64,000 nt of DNA from Cytobacillus stercorigallinarum (lineage in GTDB: Bacteria > Bacillota > Bacilli > Bacillales > Cytobacillaceae): positions 310,647 through 374,646 of the forward strand of contig NZ_JACSQT010000003.1 of the NCBI RefSeq assembly GCF_014836495.1, in the 5' to 3' direction. Each line of letters opens with the position of its first letter. Position 1 is the stretch's first letter. The translations under genes and the position numbers were made by a program. A model generated the notes under the pieces. It saw nothing but the letters and a program-made list of their open reading frames with translations, did not search any database and was not told the DNA's origin. Positions 53,619-62,210 of this stretch are shown in pieces.

Positions 53619-54611
53619 TTATAGCTTCACTCCTTTAAATAAATCCTCTTCGCGACTATGATCGGTGGAAAGAGGGGGTGCTTCCGATAAGTTAGTAATC
53701 GCTTCATAGAGCTCATCACTTAAGTGAACTTCCCTTGCACGAATAGCATACTGTAATTGTTCCACACTACGTGCACCGATGATTGGGGCCGTGATTACAG
53801 GGTTCCTTAACACCCAGGCTATGGCTAATGAGACTGGATGATAACCATATTCTTGTGCCAATTGGATAAATTGCTCAGTCGTCGTATAGTATTGCTTCGT
53901 TCCATACCGTCTTGCATAATTTTTTAATTCTATCAATCTACCTTGAGCGGGTAAGTTGTCATGATTATATTTTCCAGATAATAAGCCGCCACCTAAAGGA
54001 CTATAGGAAATGACCCCTAATTGTTCTTCCTCCGCTAACGGGAAAAGTTCTACTTCCGCTTGGCGCTTCACTAAATTGTACATCGGTTGAATGAGCTCAA
54101 ACCGAGCAAGCCCTTTTCTAGCAGAAATGCCAAGTGCCTTCATAATTTGCCATGCTGACCAATTACTCACTGCCGGGTAAAGAATTTTCCCTTGCCTTTG
54201 TAAATCATCTAGCGCAAGTATCGTTTCTTCTATATCTGTATGAGGATCAAACAAATGGATGAAATAAAATTCAATTCGGTCTGTCTTTAATCTCCTCAGA
54301 CTATCTTCAACTGCTTGAAAAATATGACGCCTTGATGCCCCTCTACTATTCATATTTTCACCAACGGGAAAACCTACTTTAGAAGAAATAATCACCTCGT
54401 TACGACAATTGCTGATGCATTCACCTAAAATTTCTTCTGACCTGCCCTGACTATATACGTTTGCTGTATCAAAAAAGTTAATACCAGCCTCTCTCGTTAA
54501 ATGAAACATCTCTTTAGATGTCTGTTTATCTGCATTTCCACCAAATGACATCGTGCCAAAACATAGATTGGACACCTTGATACCTGTTTTCCCTACTAAT
54601 CGATTAGTCAC
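53619..54611 (-). CDS. Aldo/keto reductase (YghZ/Tas-like)
   Basis: A 330-residue TIM-barrel oxidoreductase of the aldo/keto reductase superfamily. The catalytic tetrad region is present: Asp in NFFDTANVYSQGRSEEILGE (with Tyr), Lys in VIISSKVGFPVG and His in YFIHLFDPHTDIEETI. The NADPH tail ITAPIIGARSVEQLQYAI is typical. It is coupled to the upstream LLM gene (12 bases) and downstream DszC-like gene (no gap). In this operon it may reduce an aldehyde or ketone released on C-S cleavage (inference). Confidence 0.82.
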   Translation of the reverse strand: MTNRLVGKTGIKVSNLCFGTMSFGGNADKQTSKEMFHLTREAGINFFDTANVYSQGRSEEILGECISNCRNEVIISSKVGFPVGENMNSRGASRRHIFQAVEDSLRRLKTDRIEFYFIHLFDPHTDIEETILALDDLQRQGKILYPAVSNWSAWQIMKALGISARKGLARFELIQPMYNLVKRQAEVELFPLAEEEQLGVISYSPLGGGLLSGKYNHDNLPAQGRLIELKNYARRYGTKQYYTTTEQFIQLAQEYGYHPVSLAIAWVLRNPVITAPIIGARSVEQLQYAIRAREVHLSDELYEAITNLSEAPPLSTDHSREEDLFKGVKL

Positions 54612-54623
54612 TATTCTCGCTCC

Positions 54624-56009
54624 TTACAGTTTTGTCGTGTGCGTTTGCCTATATCTACTTCCTGGATGTCCGTTAGGTAATAAGCTCTGCCCCTTACCAA
54701 ATATTTTTTCGCGAAACGTTCCTTCTGCATAATCCTTTTTATACAACCCTCTATCTTGTAATTCAGGAATCACTAAATCAATAAACTCCTGTAAATTTTG
54801 TGGGGTGACAAAATGCGCTAAATTAAAGCCATCAATGCCTGTATCCTCAAAGAAAAACTGAATGGCATCTGCAACTTCCTTAGGATTACCGACAATCACA
54901 TGATCACGATTGATTGTTTCAAAACGGTTTAACACTTCCCGCACCGTTAATTTTTTCGGCGCATCCTTTGTTAGTGAGGCTGCTCGCGATTGTCCATGCT
55001 CAGTATGCTTGTATTCAAAATAACTATCTAAATCGGTATATTTTGATAAATCATATCCACTTGAACCACCATACTGCGCTTTTGCGGCCTCTGCACTCCA
55101 CAGTTTTTGATACGTTTCAAACTTCGCTTCCGCTTCCTCCGTCGTTTCCGCTACAATCACATTTAAAAATGTATATAATTTCACCTGTTCTGGGTTTCTG
55201 CCATACCTTTTTGCCCGTGCTTTAATATCCTTAATATGCTCACGGATTTTCTCGTTTGTTGGACCGCCAATGAAGACACACTCCGCATGCTTGGCGGCAA
55301 ATTCTTTTCCTCTCTCAGAAGTGCCCGCTTGATAAATCACAGGCGTTCTTTGTAAAGAAGGGTCTGTTAGATGAGGTCCTTCTACTTGATAATAATGGCC
55401 TTCATGGTTAATAGAATGCACTTTTTCAGGGTCGACTAAAATGCCGCGTTCGACATCTGCTATCATCGCGCCATCCTCCCAGCTACCTTCCCATAATTGA
55501 TAGACAACATCTAAAAATTCATCTGCCCGCTCGTAGCGTTCATCATGCTTAATCATATTTGTTAAGCCATAATTTCGCGCAGCATTCGGTAAATAGGATG
55601 TGACAATATTCCAAGCGATTCTCCCTTTTGTTAAATGGTCTAATGTTGAAAAACGACGGGCATGACTAAAGGGATGTTCATATGTTGTACTCACTGTCAC
55701 AGCAAATGATAAATCCGTTGTCACACTAGCCATCGCCGAAATCATCATCGCTGGATCATTTAAAGGAAATTGCAAACCGTCTCTTATCGCTGGTTCTTTA
55801 TTATTACGATAGACATCATATACGCCTGCTACATCAGCAAAGAAAAGGGCGTCAAACTTGCCCCTTTCTAAAAGTTTTGCTAAATCTATCCAATAAGACA
55901 AATCATTGTAATGGCGATGCCGCCTACTTTGAGGATGCTTCCATAAGCCATGTGAATTATGCATGGCACCAGCCATTTCAAATGCATTCAATTGAATTTG
56001 CTTACCCAT
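54624..56009 (-). CDS. FMN-dependent LLM-class monooxygenase (NtaA/DmoA/MoxC type)
   Basis: A 461-residue luciferase-like monooxygenase of the NtaA/SnaA/DszA group. Marks are KFDALFFADVAGVYDVY, VTVSTTYEHPFSHARRFSTL, KGRIAWNIVTSYLPNAARNY, GTSERGKEFAAKHAECVFIG and the C-terminal GIDGFNLAHFVTP. These enzymes use FMNH2 from a separate reductase to oxidise sulfides, sulfones or aminopolycarboxylates. Next to MetNIQ and DszC-like proteins it most likely cleaves a C-S bond of an imported organosulfur compound. No flavin reductase gene is visible in the operon. Confidence 0.84.
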   Translation of the reverse strand: MGKQIQLNAFEMAGAMHNSHGLWKHPQSRRHRHYNDLSYWIDLAKLLERGKFDALFFADVAGVYDVYRNNKEPAIRDGLQFPLNDPAMMISAMASVTTDLSFAVTVSTTYEHPFSHARRFSTLDHLTKGRIAWNIVTSYLPNAARNYGLTNMIKHDERYERADEFLDVVYQLWEGSWEDGAMIADVERGILVDPEKVHSINHEGHYYQVEGPHLTDPSLQRTPVIYQAGTSERGKEFAAKHAECVFIGGPTNEKIREHIKDIKARAKRYGRNPEQVKLYTFLNVIVAETTEEAEAKFETYQKLWSAEAAKAQYGGSSGYDLSKYTDLDSYFEYKHTEHGQSRAASLTKDAPKKLTVREVLNRFETINRDHVIVGNPKEVADAIQFFFEDTGIDGFNLAHFVTPQNLQEFIDLVIPELQDRGLYKKDYAEGTFREKIFGKGQSLLPNGHPGSRYRQTHTTKL

Positions 56010-56023
56010 CGACTCTCCTCCTC

Positions 56024-56905
56024 TTACTGTTTACCAGATTTAATATCTGCTAGAAGTTGATCAAGCGTGTCCTGTAATTCTGCAATTGGAATATCAACAA
56101 CGACATTCCCGCCATTGGAGTCTTCCTTCACAGCCTCTACGACTCTTTCTTCTTGATAAATTCTAGCAATCGTTTGATAAGTTTCATCATCCGCATCCTC
56201 CCCACGAACCGCAAAAACGTTTAAGTATGGCCGTGTTTCTTCACTATGTGGGTCATCGTGATAAATCGCATCCTCTAGAAGATAACCTGCTTGACCAGCA
56301 ATTCCACTATTAATAATCGAAGCGGCAACATCAGGTAAGACTCTTGGCGTTTGTTGTGCAACAACAGTCAATATTTCTATGTTTCGCGGATTGTCTACAA
56401 TATCATCAGGTGTTGGATATAACCCAACATCCTCTCTCAAAGTAATTAAGCCCGCTTCCTCCAATACTTTTAACCCCCGCCCCGTATTTGCTGGATCATT
56501 TGGGATAGCAATTGTTGCACCCCCCGGGATATCGTCTGGATGATCGTATTTTTCCGAATATAACCCCATTGGTGCGACAACTGTCGAGCCAATCGGTTGA
56601 ATATCTGCATCGTCATTTTCGACGATAAACTGACTTAGAAACGCTAAATGTTGAAAGGAGTTCACGTCAATTTCTCCATTGATTAAAGCGTTATTGGGTA
56701 AAGTGTAATCGGAAAACTCGACTAACTCGACCTCAATTCCCTCTTCCTTTGCCCTTTCTTGAATGATCTGCCAATACTGACCATCTGAACCTGTCACACC
56801 GATTTTGACATGTTTTGTGTCACCAGAAGCTGAATCAGAACCACATCCACTTAAAAATACCGCAGTTAATAGAAATAGCACGAAAACAAATTTTCCTTTT
56901 TTCAA
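56024..56905 (-). CDS. metQ: MetQ-type lipoprotein of a methionine/organosulfur ABC importer
   Basis: A 293-residue NlpA/MetQ family substrate-binding lipoprotein. It has a signal peptide with lipobox LSGC (Cys21) and the family core HVKIGVTGSDGQYWQIIQER, EIDVNSFQHLAFLSQFIVEN, PMGLYSEKYDHPDDIPGGAT and IAIPNDPANTGRGLKVLEEA. It lies directly after the permease gene in a metN-I-Q order. Given the monooxygenase neighbours, its ligand may be an oxidised or substituted methionine or another thioether rather than methionine (inference). Confidence 0.85.
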   Translation of the reverse strand: MKKGKFVFVLFLLTAVFLSGCGSDSASGDTKHVKIGVTGSDGQYWQIIQERAKEEGIEVELVEFSDYTLPNNALINGEIDVNSFQHLAFLSQFIVENDDADIQPIGSTVVAPMGLYSEKYDHPDDIPGGATIAIPNDPANTGRGLKVLEEAGLITLREDVGLYPTPDDIVDNPRNIEILTVVAQQTPRVLPDVAASIINSGIAGQAGYLLEDAIYHDDPHSEETRPYLNVFAVRGEDADDETYQTIARIYQEERVVEAVKEDSNGGNVVVDIPIAELQDTLDQLLADIKSGKQ

Positions 56906-56924
56906 TTAAAAACCCCTCTTTTCT

Positions 56925-57587
56925 TCATCTTCTTAAAAAGAACCTTGAAAGCATATTTCCTAAAAACTGAGCGATTTGTACAAGTAAAATAAGGATCACA
57001 ACCGTGACGATCATGACTGACGTATCGAATCGTTGATAACCATAAGTCATCGCCAAGTCACCCAATCCACCGCCACCAACTGTCCCTGCCATCGCGGAGA
57101 AGTCGATTAAACCAACAGTGATAAAAGTAATCCCAAGAATCAGCGGGCCAAGTGCCTCCGGTATGAGCACCGTAAAGATAATTCTTAATGGACTAGCTCC
57201 CATCGCCTGAGCCGCTTCAATAATTCCCGGGTCGATTGATACAAGATTATTTTCTACAATGCGAGCGACAGCAAAGGCTGCGGCAATCGTCATTGGCAAC
57301 ACCGCCGCGGCCGTACCGATTGTTGTGCCCATAATCATTCTCGTAAAGGGACTAATGGCAACGAGAAATATGATAAATGGGATTGGTCGAATAATATTAA
57401 TCAATAAATTTAAGAAATAGAAAATCCAACGATTCTCTAAAATATTTCCTTTTCTCGTAACAAAGAGTAGCAAACCAATTACAAGACCGAGAATAGTAGC
57501 AAATATTAAAGTCAAGATCACCATCAAAATCGTTTCCCCAGTTGCTTCTATAATTCTTGGCCAAAATGTCGCCCAATCAACTTGCAT
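56925..57587 (-). CDS. metI: MetI-type permease of the methionine/organosulfur importer
   Basis: A 220-residue permease with five membrane segments. The EAA loop EAAQAMGASPLRIIFTVLIP and the IRPIPFIIFLVAISPFTRM and SAMAGTVGGGGLGDLAMTYG segments are characteristic of MetI. It overlaps metN by 11 bases and its own AAGGAGG lies inside the metN tail, so translation is coupled. Confidence 0.86.
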   Translation of the reverse strand: MQVDWATFWPRIIEATGETILMVILTLIFATILGLVIGLLLFVTRKGNILENRWIFYFLNLLINIIRPIPFIIFLVAISPFTRMIMGTTIGTAAAVLPMTIAAAFAVARIVENNLVSIDPGIIEAAQAMGASPLRIIFTVLIPEALGPLILGITFITVGLIDFSAMAGTVGGGGLGDLAMTYGYQRFDTSVMIVTVVILILLVQIAQFLGNMLSRFFLRR

Positions 57588-58599
57588 AATGAACCTCCTT
57601 CAACTCAACAATTTTTTCTAACTCCTTAATCACTTTACTTACTTCTACTTCTTCACCAATGAATTCGACTATTAAACTACCAAACAATCTTTCTTGCAGT
57701 TCACTAATATTGCCATAAAGAATATTGAAGTCTACCTGATATTTCTTACTAATTTTTGATAGGATGGGCTGATTACTAACCCCTTCTTTATAGATAATGC
57801 GATACAGTTTCCCCCGCTTGCTCTCCTGTAATTTTTCTAATAGATGTGAGGAAAGTTGGTCATTCTGGACGGAACGAATGAAATTTTTAGTCGTCTCGTT
57901 CTGTGGTTTCGTGAACACGTTAAATACTTGACCTTCTTCTATCACTCTGCCATCCTCCATGACAGCCACACGGTTACATACTCTCTTAATCACATGCATC
58001 TCATGGGTAATGAGCATAATCGTAATGTTATATTCCTTATTCACCTTCAATAGGAGCTGAAGAATCTCTTCCGTTGTCTCTGGATCTAGTGCGGATGTAG
58101 CCTCATCACAAATGAGAATGTCTGGCGATGTTGCCAAGGCACGGGCAATGCCCACCCTTTGCTTCTGACCGCCTGATAAACTTTCCGGGTATTTAGTTGC
58201 CTTATCCTCCAAACCTACGAACCTCAGCATTTCCTTCACTCGTTGATCGAGCTTTGCTTTTGACCAGCCAGCAAGCTTAAGTGGGTAAGCAATATTGCCA
58301 TAGACTGTTCGCGAACTAAAGAGATTAAAAGATTGAAAAATCATCCCGATACGGCTTCTTAATTGACGCAACTCTTTTTGTGAGAGAGCATCAATTCTTT
58401 TGTCATTAACTATGATTTCACCTGAAGTCGGTCGCTCGAGCAAATTAACTAAACGTAACAAGGTGCTTTTTCCCGCCCCACTAAACCCAATAACCCCAAA
58501 AATCTCACCCTTCTTCACTTCTAGACTTACATCTTGAACGGCTTTTACGACATTCTCCTTTGTGCCAAATGTTTTACTTACATTCGTAAATCGAATCAA
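57577..58599 (-). CDS. metN: MetN-type ATPase of the methionine/organosulfur importer
   Basis: A 340-residue ABC ATPase. Walker A GFSGAGKSTL, signature SLSGGQKQRVG, Walker B ILICDEATSALD and H-loop LITHEMHVI are intact. Residues from about 255 form the C-terminal NIL/ACT-like regulatory domain (ISKKYQVDFNILYGNISELQ, SLIVEFIGEEVEVSKVIKEL). TTG at 58599 is preferred because AGGGGGAAAAGG lies just before it and the length then equals the usual MetN (about 340). An ATG at 58623 is in frame but lacks a site. Confidence 0.86.
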   Translation of the reverse strand: MIRFTNVSKTFGTKENVVKAVQDVSLEVKKGEIFGVIGFSGAGKSTLLRLVNLLERPTSGEIIVNDKRIDALSQKELRQLRSRIGMIFQSFNLFSSRTVYGNIAYPLKLAGWSKAKLDQRVKEMLRFVGLEDKATKYPESLSGGQKQRVGIARALATSPDILICDEATSALDPETTEEILQLLLKVNKEYNITIMLITHEMHVIKRVCNRVAVMEDGRVIEEGQVFNVFTKPQNETTKNFIRSVQNDQLSSHLLEKLQESKRGKLYRIIYKEGVSNQPILSKISKKYQVDFNILYGNISELQERLFGSLIVEFIGEEVEVSKVIKELEKIVELKEVHYAS

Positions 58600-58636
58600 A
58601 CCTTTTCCCCCTCTAAAACTCATTTCTTTAAATACA

Positions 58637-58690
58637 AAAAGGCAGCCTTCTATAAAAGAAGTCTGCCTTTAGTTGATCTAGTCGGCTTTT
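58637..58690 (-). promoter_or_regulatory. Terminator with conserved leader hairpin in front of metN
   Basis: Minus strand GCCGACTAGATCAACTAAAG (element 58686-58665, ending in GGC) is directly followed by a terminator stem AAAGGCAG...CTGCCTTT plus T-run (58670-58638). The element nearly repeats the one at 60045-60025. It can be the terminator of the upstream gene, a metN leader, or both. Confidence 0.55.
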
Positions 58691-58701
58691 CTTAAATGTG
58701 A

Positions 58702-59922
58702 TTAGAAATACACAACCCCTACTGGGAGCTGTTCATTATTGATGATGTATTTACCAACCGCTTGTGCTTTATAAACAGTTGGATTATGAGAAGATATCGT
58801 GCGGATGTTGCGCCAATGACGATCTAAATAAGCTGACTGCTTCGTCGCTGATGCACCTCCTACCTCAAATAGAAGAGTCGCTGCTTTTAATGCTAATTCA
58901 TCCACAACTACTTTTGCTTGTGCTGCCTGCAATGACGCTTCATGGTTAAGCTCATAATTTTGTTCCGTATTACCTGATTGACTCGTCGCCCTCTCTAACG
59001 CTTCCGCGGCTGCTAACACCGTTGCTTCTACAGCAAAAGCGATACTGGCAATCTCACCCACTTTTTGTTGTAATAAGGGATCGTCCTTCGGTTGTTCTGC
59101 CGGTGCATAACTAAACGTGCGTTTTCGTTTATGTATCAAATCTTTCGCATCCGTCACCACATTGCGGACAATACCGGCAATCACAGCTTGTAGGATTAAT
59201 TGCAGAAAGGCGTTAAATGATTTTTTATCCTCCTTGAGCTCCTTGATTTCTTCCGGGTAAACCGTGACATCTTTAAAGATGGTCGTTCCACTTCCTGTCC
59301 CCTTTTGTCCAAACCCGTCCCAATCATCTTTTATTATGACACCCTCTCTATCTGTCGGAATAAAAGCAGACACTACTTTACCAGACGACGTTTCTGCCAT
59401 CACACTCACCCAATCGGCATACATGGTTCCTGTACAAAAATACTTTGTACCGTTTAATCGAAAATTTTCTCCATCTACGGATAAGGTCGTTTCGAACTTT
59501 GAACTGCCTGCCGCATTCTTCGAGATTTCCGTATAAGCATTGCCGATGATCTCTCCATTTACAATTTTATCCAACTCTTGTTCACGTTTCGTTTCGTCCC
59601 CTAGCTGAATCAACCTTTCCACGTGTGAGAAATGAGACCTTAATAAATGAGCAACATCTGGATCTGCCTCGGCTAAACGGATGACGACTTGTATTAATTC
59701 CTTCAATTCAATACCGCCTCCACCAAGCGCTTTAGGTACCCTCAATGCTCCTATTTTGTTCTCTTTAATTAATCTCATCGCGTAAAAAGGTCTGGCATCA
59801 CTACCATCTTCTCTTCTCTTTTTCGCATCTTGCGCAATTGCTATTAATAGTTCCTCCATCTCACAGGAATCTATTGTCATTGCTTTATCTGATGTTACTA
59901 GCTCTTTTCCTGACATCACCAC
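58702..59922 (-). CDS. Acyl-CoA-dehydrogenase-fold flavin monooxygenase (DszC/SfnC-like), copy 1
   Basis: A 406-residue protein of the acyl-CoA dehydrogenase fold. RVPKALGGGGIELKELIQVV, DPDVAHLLRSHFSHVERLIQ, KYFCTGTMYADWVSVMAETS, GFGQKGTGSGTTIFKDVTVY and the C-terminal RHWRNIRTISSHNPTVYKAQ tail are those of DszC/SfnC-type sulfur monooxygenases. The conserved 'RHWRN.R..S.HNP' end is typical of that group. It is the first gene of the operon, behind AGAGGTGG, and its leader carries a terminator. It differs substantially from copy 2 at 52446-53618. Confidence 0.8.
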   Translation of the reverse strand: MVMSGKELVTSDKAMTIDSCEMEELLIAIAQDAKKRREDGSDARPFYAMRLIKENKIGALRVPKALGGGGIELKELIQVVIRLAEADPDVAHLLRSHFSHVERLIQLGDETKREQELDKIVNGEIIGNAYTEISKNAAGSSKFETTLSVDGENFRLNGTKYFCTGTMYADWVSVMAETSSGKVVSAFIPTDREGVIIKDDWDGFGQKGTGSGTTIFKDVTVYPEEIKELKEDKKSFNAFLQLILQAVIAGIVRNVVTDAKDLIHKRKRTFSYAPAEQPKDDPLLQQKVGEIASIAFAVEATVLAAAEALERATSQSGNTEQNYELNHEASLQAAQAKVVVDELALKAATLLFEVGGASATKQSAYLDRHWRNIRTISSHNPTVYKAQAVGKYIINNEQLPVGVVYF

Positions 59923-59984
59923 GCCACCTCTTTACTGTTTTAATCCAATTATTCGCACTAATTTAGTAGGAATTATAAAAAATA

Positions 59985-60045
59985 AAAAGACTCTCTATAC
60001 AGCATTTCACACGCTGTATAGAGAGCCTCTAGTGTTCCAGTCGGC
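59985..60045 (-). promoter_or_regulatory. Leader terminator with conserved hairpin element, first gene of the organosulfur operon
   Basis: Minus strand GCCGACTGGAACACTAGAG then GC (60045-60025) is followed at once by a perfect 13-bp stem CTCTCTATACAGC/GCTGTATAGAGAG (60025-60013 with 60003-59991) and a T-rich stretch. It lies in the 5' leader, about 70 bases before the start codon. A strong terminator placed inside a leader implies regulated attenuation. Confidence 0.65.
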
Positions 60046-60320
60046 TATCTTTTTAATAAATTAATCATATCTTAAACGGTAACAGTAAAGATGTCAACAT
60101 AATTTTTAGATAATATAGAATTATTTAATAATTATAGATATTTAACTCCGTATCAGATGCCATTCCCTAGACAAAATAGCCTTCTCACTAAAAAAAGTAA
60201 GAGACATAGTAATTAATATTTAAAAAATGACTATTTACCAATGCAAAACCATTCACAAATAGGTAATTTCATCATAATTTATCTAGACACTTTATGGAGA
60301 TTTGAATGAGGAGGCACAAC

Positions 60321-61142
60321 ATGTATTATTATTACGGTCCATTCGGGCCACAACCTTATAATCAACCTCAGGCCAATAAAAACAACGCTCGCGGCTTACC
60401 CGGAGGATTTCCTGGCGCTGGTGGCTTTTCAGGAGGAGATGGCCCCCCATCAGGCGGCGCACCACACTTAGATGATTTCATGCCGAGCCAAGGCTCACCT
60501 AATAACGGCGGCGGGTTGCCTAACTTAGGTGACTTGATGCCAGGGCAAAATAATGGGGGAAGTATGCCCAATCCAGCTGACTTCCTACCGGGACAAAATG
60601 GAAATGGAGGCGGCATGCCAAACTTCCAGGAATTATTACCAGGACAAAACGGCTCCAACAGTAATGGCGGAGGGTTACCGAACTTACAAGACATCCTTCC
60701 TGGACAAGGAGAATCCGGAGCAAATGGCGGCATGCCAAGCTTAGAGGACCTAACCGAACTTCTCCCACAGCCGAACGAGTCAAACGGACAAAACGGGCAA
60801 CCAGAAGGCAACAGCGGGACAAATGGCAACGGACAATCAGGTGAAAGCGCTGGCGAGGAAGGAGCAACAGCCCCTGCCTTACCCGCACCACCATCACACT
60901 ATATCGTCAACAAATATTACTCTCTACTCAAAAACCCACAAACCGCCAAAAACATTCTACAAAGCAAAGGTTCCGCCTGTGTAAACAAATGGAGCATCAT
61001 CCAGTTAACAGACGGGCAAATACTATTAATGCATATTACAGGGCACGACGCAAACGGGCAAACACAAGGCGTATTTTGGCCATCTGGCCGGTATGGTGCA
61101 TTTGGTAGTAGTGATATTTCGGGGTATAGTTGCAGAGAATGA
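60321..61142 (+). CDS. Gly/Asn/Pro-rich repeat protein, possibly surface or spore coat associated
   Basis: A 273-residue protein from ATG 60321 behind GAGGAGG. It starts MYYYYGPFGPQPYNQPQANK with no signal peptide. Residues about 25-150 hold five imperfect repeats of about 20 residues built on NGGG(L/M)PN(L/F)xxLLPGQN (for example GGGLPNLGDLMPGQNN, GGGMPNFQELLPGQNG, GGGLPNLQDILPGQGE). An acidic Gly/Asn spacer follows, then a folded-looking C-terminal domain (about 195-273: YIVNKYYSLLKNPQTAKNIL, GYSCRE end). Low-complexity, Tyr-rich starts of this sort occur in Bacillaceae spore coat or exosporium proteins, but I cannot assign a family. Confidence 0.72.
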   Translation: MYYYYGPFGPQPYNQPQANKNNARGLPGGFPGAGGFSGGDGPPSGGAPHLDDFMPSQGSPNNGGGLPNLGDLMPGQNNGGSMPNPADFLPGQNGNGGGMPNFQELLPGQNGSNSNGGGLPNLQDILPGQGESGANGGMPSLEDLTELLPQPNESNGQNGQPEGNSGTNGNGQSGESAGEEGATAPALPAPPSHYIVNKYYSLLKNPQTAKNILQSKGSACVNKWSIIQLTDGQILLMHITGHDANGQTQGVFWPSGRYGAFGSSDISGYSCRE

Positions 61143-61148
61143 GTGAAT

Positions 61149-61177
61149 AAAGGTCGCTTTAGGATGGCGACCTTTTT
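61149..61177 (+). terminator. Intrinsic terminator after the repeat-protein gene
   Basis: AAAGGTCGC pairs with GCGACCTTT, then a T-run, 8 bases past the stop codon. Confidence 0.82.
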
Positions 61178-61186
61178 GTTTAGTTA

Positions 61187-62092
61187 TTATCCACTTTTTG
61201 CTTTATTTTGAACGAAACGCATGTCGCCTATCACTTCTTTTTTGAAAGTAATATTTACGAGATAAATACCTATTAAGATAAATGAGCCCCCAACTAAAAG
61301 TGACAAAGAAATCGGTTCATCAAGCAGGACAGATCCAGTCAAAACACCAAAGAATGGAGCTAAAAATAAATAGGAACTCGTCCTGCCTGGATCGCCTTTT
61401 TGTAAAAGGAAATACCAAACCGCAAATTGCACGATAGAAGACATAATACTTAGCCATAACAAAATAAATACTGAATGCCTCGTCACATGGAAGAATGGCT
61501 CTTCCAGTACGCTACTTAAAAATAAGAGAATGCCACCGCCAAGCAACATTTGATAGGCGGAAAGCACCCATGTATCGAAATGCCCACTCCAGCGATTAAC
61601 TAATAAAGTAGAAATTGCCCAAAAAACAGCAGAAAAAGCCCCAAACACAAGACCAATCCTAAAATCACTAATGCCCCCTAATGTAATTCCTACACCTATG
61701 AAGCCCAAGACAACCCCACTCCACTGATACCATTTATAACGGTGACCCAATAAAATAGTGCCAAAAATAATGACCAATAGCGGATTCATAAAAGTTAAAA
61801 TAGAAGATTCACTGGCTGTTATCGTTCTTAAGCTGATAAATATGCATCCCATGACCCCAGCCGTTTGAAACGACCCAATCAATAGCACTCTTCCCCAATT
61901 TTTCATGCTACTAGGGTGCTCCCTCTTCTGTATCATCACAATCACCATCATGATCAAACCAGCTAGAAAAAAGCGTAAACCTGCCAATAACAAAGGAGAT
62001 GAGTAGCCTAACCCTATTTTCCCTATGGCAAAAGATGAACCCATTAGTGCTGTAGTCAAAATAATTAAAGTAAAAAAATTAAATTTCTTCAT
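61187..62092 (-). CDS. EamA-family (DMT superfamily) transporter
   Basis: A 301-residue membrane protein with ten predicted helices in two EamA repeats. Landmarks are LMGSSFAIGKIGLGYSSPLL (start of repeat 1), ESSILTFMNPLLVIIFGTIL, SAVFWAISTLLVNRWSGHFD (repeat 2) and YLFLAPFFGVLTGSVLLDEP with the family's C-terminal 'P.....G...L.E'. ATG at 62092 follows GGGGAGGG. It is divergent from an ArsR-like regulator with a dyad between them. Likely an exporter of a metabolite or toxic compound. Confidence 0.84.
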   Translation of the reverse strand: MKKFNFFTLIILTTALMGSSFAIGKIGLGYSSPLLLAGLRFFLAGLIMMVIVMIQKREHPSSMKNWGRVLLIGSFQTAGVMGCIFISLRTITASESSILTFMNPLLVIIFGTILLGHRYKWYQWSGVVLGFIGVGITLGGISDFRIGLVFGAFSAVFWAISTLLVNRWSGHFDTWVLSAYQMLLGGGILLFLSSVLEEPFFHVTRHSVFILLWLSIMSSIVQFAVWYFLLQKGDPGRTSSYLFLAPFFGVLTGSVLLDEPISLSLLVGGSFILIGIYLVNITFKKEVIGDMRFVQNKAKSG

Positions 62093-62173
62093 GTATATGA
62101 CCCTCCCCAAAAATATCCCCACCTACCTTGTAAATAGGTTTTCTTTGAACTATTATAAAACCTATATCATACG

Positions 62174-62189
62174 ATACTTATCGAAGTAT
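62174..62189. promoter_or_regulatory. Dyad operator for the ArsR-like regulator
   Basis: ATACTTATCGAAGTAT has 6-bp perfect arms around ATCG. It lies between the divergent EamA and ArsR-like genes, 22 bases before the regulator start. Confidence 0.5.
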
Positions 62190-62210
62190 GGATTACAGAG
62201 GTGTGAAAAA

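Noticed and set aside
59985..60045. S-box (SAM) riboswitch or T-box leader
   Set aside because: The GGTGGAGGGACTGGCCC-type S-box core and the GGGTGGAACCGCG T-box sequence are not present. Only a short hairpin and a terminator are seen.
62025..62210. Upstream extension of the ArsR-like regulator start
   Set aside because: The extra 62 codons overlap the divergent EamA gene and the operator dyad. ATG 62211 has a proper AGAGGTG site.
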